Part shown: piece by piece, positions 14,609 to 18,234 of the stretch
How the letters are laid out: each line of letters opens with the position of its first letter
Numbering within the stretch: position 1 is the stretch's first letter
Assembly (NCBI GenBank): GCA_937906355.1
Contig: CALCWF010000120.1
Location: forward strand, 1-18,234
Origin: an uncultured Rickettsiales bacterium
Lineage (GTDB): Bacteria > Pseudomonadota > Alphaproteobacteria > Rickettsiales > Deianiraeaceae
Direction: 5' to 3'
Length of the DNA: 18,234 nt
The notes under the pieces: model-generated
Databases searched by the model: none
What the model was told of the DNA's origin: nothing
The model's input: the letters and a program-made list of their open reading frames with translations, nothing else
Program-made: the position numbers and the translations under genes

Positions 14609-16444
14609 ATGACAGAGCGAATCCAAAAAGAAGAACAGGTGCAATTATTTGACGAAGAGATTGAGAAGCAATTGCTCGGAGTAATTCTTATAGAGAATAA
14701 AGTATTACAAAAAATCGAATTAGAACTAACGGAAAGTAGCTTTTACTTCGATATTAATAAAAAGATATTCATAACAATAAAGTCTCTTTTACAAAGCAAT
14801 AAACAAGCAGACGAACAAACCTTATATTATAGCCTATCAGATGACGACAATAGTCTGCAATTTAAAGGCAAAGAATTGAAATCATATATATCTGATATAA
14901 TTACATGGGGACTGATCACGAGCCTTACTCCGCACGAAATGACAAAAATCTTGAATCTCCTCTCGCTAAAAAGACAATTAAGCACATATAACAAGGAAAT
15001 CCACAATATAATCAATAACTCGTCTATACTCGATATAGACGAGCAAGTTGCACAATTAGAAAAGCAACTCTTTGATATAGCTAATGACAAAAATTCACAA
15101 GAAAATTACGCAAAACTCAATAAATATACTGAAGTGCTAGCGAAAAAACTGCAAAAGGCACGTAAAAGCGATAAATCGATACTCGGTATTCGAACTGGAC
15201 TAACGGATATGGATAACTATACCGGTGGTCTGCAAAAAGGTGATTTGATAATAATAGCGGCAAGACCATCAATGGGTAAAACGGCTCTCGCAACTACAAT
15301 CGCTAAAAATGTAGCTGAAATAATCGCAAAAGAGGAAGGCGTTGTAAACGAGAGCATAACAGATAAGAATAAAAAGAGTAAAGACAAAAATAAGAAAAAT
15401 GATAAAAATATCGACAATGACGCAGAAAATGACGATGACGCAAGTTGTGCGGTCGACGAAGATAATGACAATAATAAAAAAATACCGAGTATCGCCATAT
15501 TTTCTCTTGAAATGACGGGAGAACAATTAGCCGCAAGAATAGTATCAATGGATAGCAAGTTTAGCACTAAGACGATTCATACAGGAAGATATGACGTGAA
15601 AGACGAACTCGGAACTACCGTCGAAGCAAATAAGAAAATAAGCGACGCAGAATGGAACAAAATATATCAAAGTATGCAAGACGTTAACAATCTGCCGTTG
15701 TATATAGATGATACACCGGCACTAAGTATATCAATTCTTCGTTCACGTGCCAGATATATAAAAAATCGTTACAACGTATGTGCTATTATAGTTGACTATT
15801 TACAGCTTCTTAGAACTTCAAAAAACTATGGTGGAAATCGCGTTCTAGAATTAGCAGAAATCACCGGCACACTGAAAGCAATAGCAAAAGAACTCGAAAT
15901 ACCAGTAATCGCACTCTCACAGCTCTCACGTGCCGTCGAGGGTGCCGATAGAAAAGACAAAAGACCTCAACTATCAGATCTTCGAGAAAGTGGAACAATA
16001 GAACAAGATGCAGACATAGTTATGTTACTATATCGTGAAGAATACTATCTATCACGAAGCGAGCCGAAGATAACAGACGAGGATGACAAGACGCAGAAAG
16101 ATAACTACAAACAATGGCTAAAAAAATATGAAAACGTTAAGAACATAGCGGAAATAATTGTAGCAAAAAATAGAAACGGTCCCGTAGGCACGATCCTACT
16201 GTCCTTCGATAAAGAGCATATGCTATTTAGCGGATACGATAAACACGATAATCCTTATCAAACAAACACCATGGATAGAAATACAAGACGCGACGCCGGC
16301 AACGATAATGACAACAGGGACAGAAATAACAGCAACAGTAATAACATGGATATAGCAAACAACGATAACGTATACAGCGGACTCGACGAAAACACAGAGA
16401 CAGACGACGAACTACCGGATGATCTGAAGGACGTATTTGAATAG
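14609..16444 (+). CDS. dnaB: Replicative DNA helicase DnaB
   Basis: DnaB is the hexameric 5'-3' helicase that unwinds DNA at the replication fork. From ATG 14609 this protein has 611 residues, against about 450-500 typically. The N-terminal domain is recognisable (EKQLLGVILIENKVL, SSFYFDINKKIF). The RecA-like domain has Walker A ARPSMGKT (Lys224), IFSLEMTGEQLAARIVSMD, Walker B AIIVDYLQLL (Asp396), ALSQLSR, DLRESGTIEQDAD (457-469) and VAKNRNGPVGTI. Extra length comes from two places: a Lys/Asp/Asn-rich insertion at about 242-291, between the Walker A helix and the SLEM strand, and an Asn/Asp-rich C-terminal tail ending in an acidic-hydrophobic tip (LPDDLKDVFE). All core motifs are intact, so it should be active. 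An in-frame TTG at 14573 would add 12 unconserved residues; I prefer the ATG. Neither start has a Shine-Dalgarno. It may be co-transcribed with the 899-residue gene. Confidence 0.95.
   Translation: MTERIQKEEQVQLFDEEIEKQLLGVILIENKVLQKIELELTESSFYFDINKKIFITIKSLLQSNKQADEQTLYYSLSDDDNSLQFKGKELKSYISDIITWGLITSLTPHEMTKILNLLSLKRQLSTYNKEIHNIINNSSILDIDEQVAQLEKQLFDIANDKNSQENYAKLNKYTEVLAKKLQKARKSDKSILGIRTGLTDMDNYTGGLQKGDLIIIAARPSMGKTALATTIAKNVAEIIAKEEGVVNESITDKNKKSKDKNKKNDKNIDNDAENDDDASCAVDEDNDNNKKIPSIAIFSLEMTGEQLAARIVSMDSKFSTKTIHTGRYDVKDELGTTVEANKKISDAEWNKIYQSMQDVNNLPLYIDDTPALSISILRSRARYIKNRYNVCAIIVDYLQLLRTSKNYGGNRVLELAEITGTLKAIAKELEIPVIALSQLSRAVEGADRKDKRPQLSDLRESGTIEQDADIVMLLYREEYYLSRSEPKITDEDDKTQKDNYKQWLKKYENVKNIAEIIVAKNRNGPVGTILLSFDKEHMLFSGYDKHDNPYQTNTMDRNTRRDAGNDNDNRDRNNSNSNNMDIANNDNVYSGLDENTETDDELPDDLKDVFE
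15332..15481 (+). other. Low-complexity charged insertion in DnaB ATPase domain
   Basis: About 50 residues, first Lys/Asn-rich and then Asp/Asn-rich, lie between the helix after Walker A and the strand leading to SLEM, where most DnaB proteins have only a few residues. It is far too short for an intein and has no splicing motifs. It is probably a disordered surface loop grown from A-rich DNA. Confidence 0.8.
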
Positions 16445-16576
16445 ACAAAACGGAAGATAATAAAACAAAAAAACAACAATAAAACAAGAGACTATAAAAT
16501 AGATAAGACAAAATAGATAAAACAACGCAAATTGATAAAGAAACAGACGAAAGAAAACAAGCAGAATAGCGATAAA
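16445..16576. other. A-rich convergent spacer after dnaB
   Basis: The plus strand is very rich in A with repeated variants of AGATAAAACAA and AGATAAGACAAAA. Frames are closed by frequent stops, and I see no gene. It separates the 3' ends of dnaB and pccA. Confidence 0.6.
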
Positions 16577-16595
16577 TTTGGCGTAAAACACCAAA
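16577..16595. terminator. Weak hairpin between dnaB and pccA 3' ends
   Basis: TTTGG-C-GT-AAA-AC-A-CCAAA forms an interrupted stem with one C/A mismatch, directly before the pccA stop codon (16597-16599). It has no good T-run on either side, so it is at best a weak bidirectional terminator. Confidence 0.3.
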
Positions 16596-16596
16596 A

Positions 16597-18234
16597 TTAG
16601 TCGTTAGATATATCCTTATAATCGAACTCTATCAACTTATCTCCTGCGTGAACGTTATCACCTATATTACAGAATACCTTCGCGACTCGTCCATTACATT
16701 CGGCACAAATATTATTCTCCATCTTCATTGCCTCGATAGACAATAGATATTGTCCAAACGAGACGACATCTCCGCTGTTAGCTTTTAATTTTAACACTTT
16801 TCCTGTTATAGGAGAAAGTAAGAATTGTGGTCTACTACTACCTGCACTCTTCGGCATATATTTCGTCAAAACAAAAACGTTTGGCTCAAAAACTTCAACA
16901 TCCACACTGACGCCAGAACACTGCATCGTATAAGCTCCATTTATTCGTTTTAAGCGAACAGAGAAATCAAATTTTCCATCCATAATTCCTCTGAAAACTT
17001 TCATTCCTCGTAGATAATTGAACTTAATCTTCATTCTTTCACTATTATAGCTAATTTCTAAAAAATCATCGCTAGATTCGATTATAGAAACCAAATACGT
17101 CTCTTCGTTTATCTTGACATACAGGTCGGTGATACTTGTGTTACGTGGTATATTACTAGTGACGTGCGTAGAAAACTCAAACTTTTGTTCCTGCGTATAT
17201 AAAGCAACGGCAACCATAACAAAAACTTTCTTTGTATCGTCCGTCAAAGATAATGAATTAAATCCATGAGGATAAGTCTTTTTAATAAATTGAGTCGAGA
17301 TATCTCCGCGAATAAAGTCATCCTGTCTTATTATCGATTCCAGTAAGGCAATATTCGTCTCGACGCCATCTATTTCATACTGTCCCAACGAACGCTTCAT
17401 GACCTCAATAGCCTCGTATCTAGTATTACCGTAAGTTATTAATTTCGCAATCATAGAGTCGTAGTATGGTGATATCTCGTCGCCAAGCTGAATACCGGTT
17501 TCTATACGCACATCGCTACTTTCATTTGGCTCTATATAGTGCAGTATCTTCCCGTTCGATGGCATGAAATTTCTAGATGGATTTTCCGCACAAATACGAC
17601 ATTCTATTGAATGTCCCTTTATAGAAATATCTTTTTGTTTAAAGGGCAATTTTTCGCCATTCTCTATATTAATCATAAGCTCAACTAAGTCGAGTCCGGT
17701 TACATATTCTGTAACTGGATGCTCTACCTGTAAGCGAGTATTCATTTCCATGAAATAGAAGTTTTTATTGTCATCCATAACAAATTCAAGCGTTCCAACG
17801 GAGTAATACTTACATTGCTTCACAAGCTTAACAGCACAATCATACATCTTTTGTCTCGTTTTCGGATCTACAAATGGGCTCGGACATTCTTCTATTACCT
17901 TTTGATTAGATCTTTGTATAGAACACTCTCTCTCGCCTAAACAAACAACATTTCCATGTTTATCTGCCACAATCTGTATCTCTATATGTCGAGGATTTTC
18001 TATATACTTTTCAAGCAAAATGCTGTCGTTTTTGTATATAGTCTTACCTTCGTATCTAGCCATTTCGAATTGCTCCTTTATATCTTTTTCGTCGTAGACG
18101 ATACGAATGCCCTTACCACCGCCACCTGCGACGGCCTTAAACATTACCGGATAACCTACTACCTTTGCCTCCTTTTTCGCCTGTTCTACGCTAGTTATCA
18201 ACTCCTGACAGCCTGGAACCATTGGAACTTCTGC
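16597..18234 (-). CDS. pccA: Propionyl-CoA carboxylase alpha subunit, biotin carboxylase plus biotin carrier (N-terminus beyond window)
   Basis: This subunit carboxylates biotin using ATP and bicarbonate; with the beta subunit it makes methylmalonyl-CoA from propionyl-CoA. The visible part begins inside the ATP-grasp domain, with the AVAGGGGKG glycine loop. It continues with GERECSIQRSNQKVIEECPSP, the catalytic EMNTRLQVEHPVTE, RICAENPSRNFMPSNGKI and SPYYDSMIAKLITYG. A less conserved BT-type linker domain follows, then the biotin carrier domain with EAMKMENN (biotinyl Lys codon 16723-16725). The BT domain and the YMP segment before the carrier domain favour PccA over acetyl-CoA carboxylase AccC, which lacks a fused carrier. 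About 545 residues are present of the usual 665 or so, so roughly 120 are missing off the edge. The frame is open to 18234, and the Met at 18222 is internal (VPMVPG). Catalytic motifs are intact. Confidence 0.93.
   Translation of the reverse strand, partial: AEVPMVPGCQELITSVEQAKKEAKVVGYPVMFKAVAGGGGKGIRIVYDEKDIKEQFEMARYEGKTIYKNDSILLEKYIENPRHIEIQIVADKHGNVVCLGERECSIQRSNQKVIEECPSPFVDPKTRQKMYDCAVKLVKQCKYYSVGTLEFVMDDNKNFYFMEMNTRLQVEHPVTEYVTGLDLVELMINIENGEKLPFKQKDISIKGHSIECRICAENPSRNFMPSNGKILHYIEPNESSDVRIETGIQLGDEISPYYDSMIAKLITYGNTRYEAIEVMKRSLGQYEIDGVETNIALLESIIRQDDFIRGDISTQFIKKTYPHGFNSLSLTDDTKKVFVMVAVALYTQEQKFEFSTHVTSNIPRNTSITDLYVKINEETYLVSIIESSDDFLEISYNSERMKIKFNYLRGMKVFRGIMDGKFDFSVRLKRINGAYTMQCSGVSVDVEVFEPNVFVLTKYMPKSAGSSRPQFLLSPITGKVLKLKANSGDVVSFGQYLLSIEAMKMENNICAECNGRVAKVFCNIGDNVHAGDKLIEFDYKDISND

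Noticed and set aside
15332..15481. Intein or inserted domain in DnaB
   Set aside because: DnaB is a frequent intein host, but this insertion is only about 50 low-complexity residues with no splicing-block motifs.
18220..18222. Met codon at 18222 as the pccA start
   Set aside because: The frame stays open to the window edge, and this Met is in the conserved VPMVPG segment inside the biotin carboxylase domain.
16597..18234. Acetyl-CoA carboxylase AccC
   Set aside because: AccC is a stand-alone biotin carboxylase; this protein continues into a BT-type domain and a fused biotin carrier domain.

Overview
The window looks like chromosome from an AT-rich alphaproteobacterium of the Rickettsiales type (obligate host-associated lineage). 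The main evidence is a giant VirB6/TrbL-family protein with a very long extracytoplasmic part, as in the expanded VirB6 paralogues of Rickettsiales. It sits with tatC, a DnaB replicative helicase and a propionyl-CoA carboxylase alpha subunit. Nothing here fixes the genus. I see no rRNA, tRNA, CRISPR array or transposase.

Layout. Positions 1-717 hold no gene I can defend. Positions 739-1649 hold a two-gene, plus-strand, very AT-rich unit: a complete Panacea-domain (GepA/SocA/DUF4065-like) antitoxin followed, with a 4-base ATGA overlap, by a 135-residue membrane protein. This is a candidate toxin-antitoxin pair. It is separated by a hairpin-containing gap from two minus-strand genes read towards it: virB6-like (2590-11574, 2994 residues) and tatC (1812-2525). 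A 282-base divergent intergenic region (11575-11856) with inverted repeats and candidate promoters separates virB6 from a plus-strand pair: an unrecognised 899-residue single-pass membrane protein (11857-14556) and dnaB (14609-16444). Converging on dnaB from the right edge is pccA (minus, 16597 to beyond 18234), missing its N-terminus.

How they fit together. pccA, dnaB and tatC are housekeeping functions. The virB6-like giant and its divergent neighbour form the most unusual locus. The giant combines an N-terminal lipoprotein signal, about 2600 residues of Cys-containing extracytoplasmic modules and a C-terminal polytopic VirB6 domain, so it could be anchored in the envelope at both ends. The 899-residue protein has one N-terminal membrane segment, a charged helical stalk and at least three related beta-rich repeats. 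The Panacea pair differs from its surroundings in base composition and in having the only obvious Shine-Dalgarno sequence near a start, which suggests acquisition by transfer.
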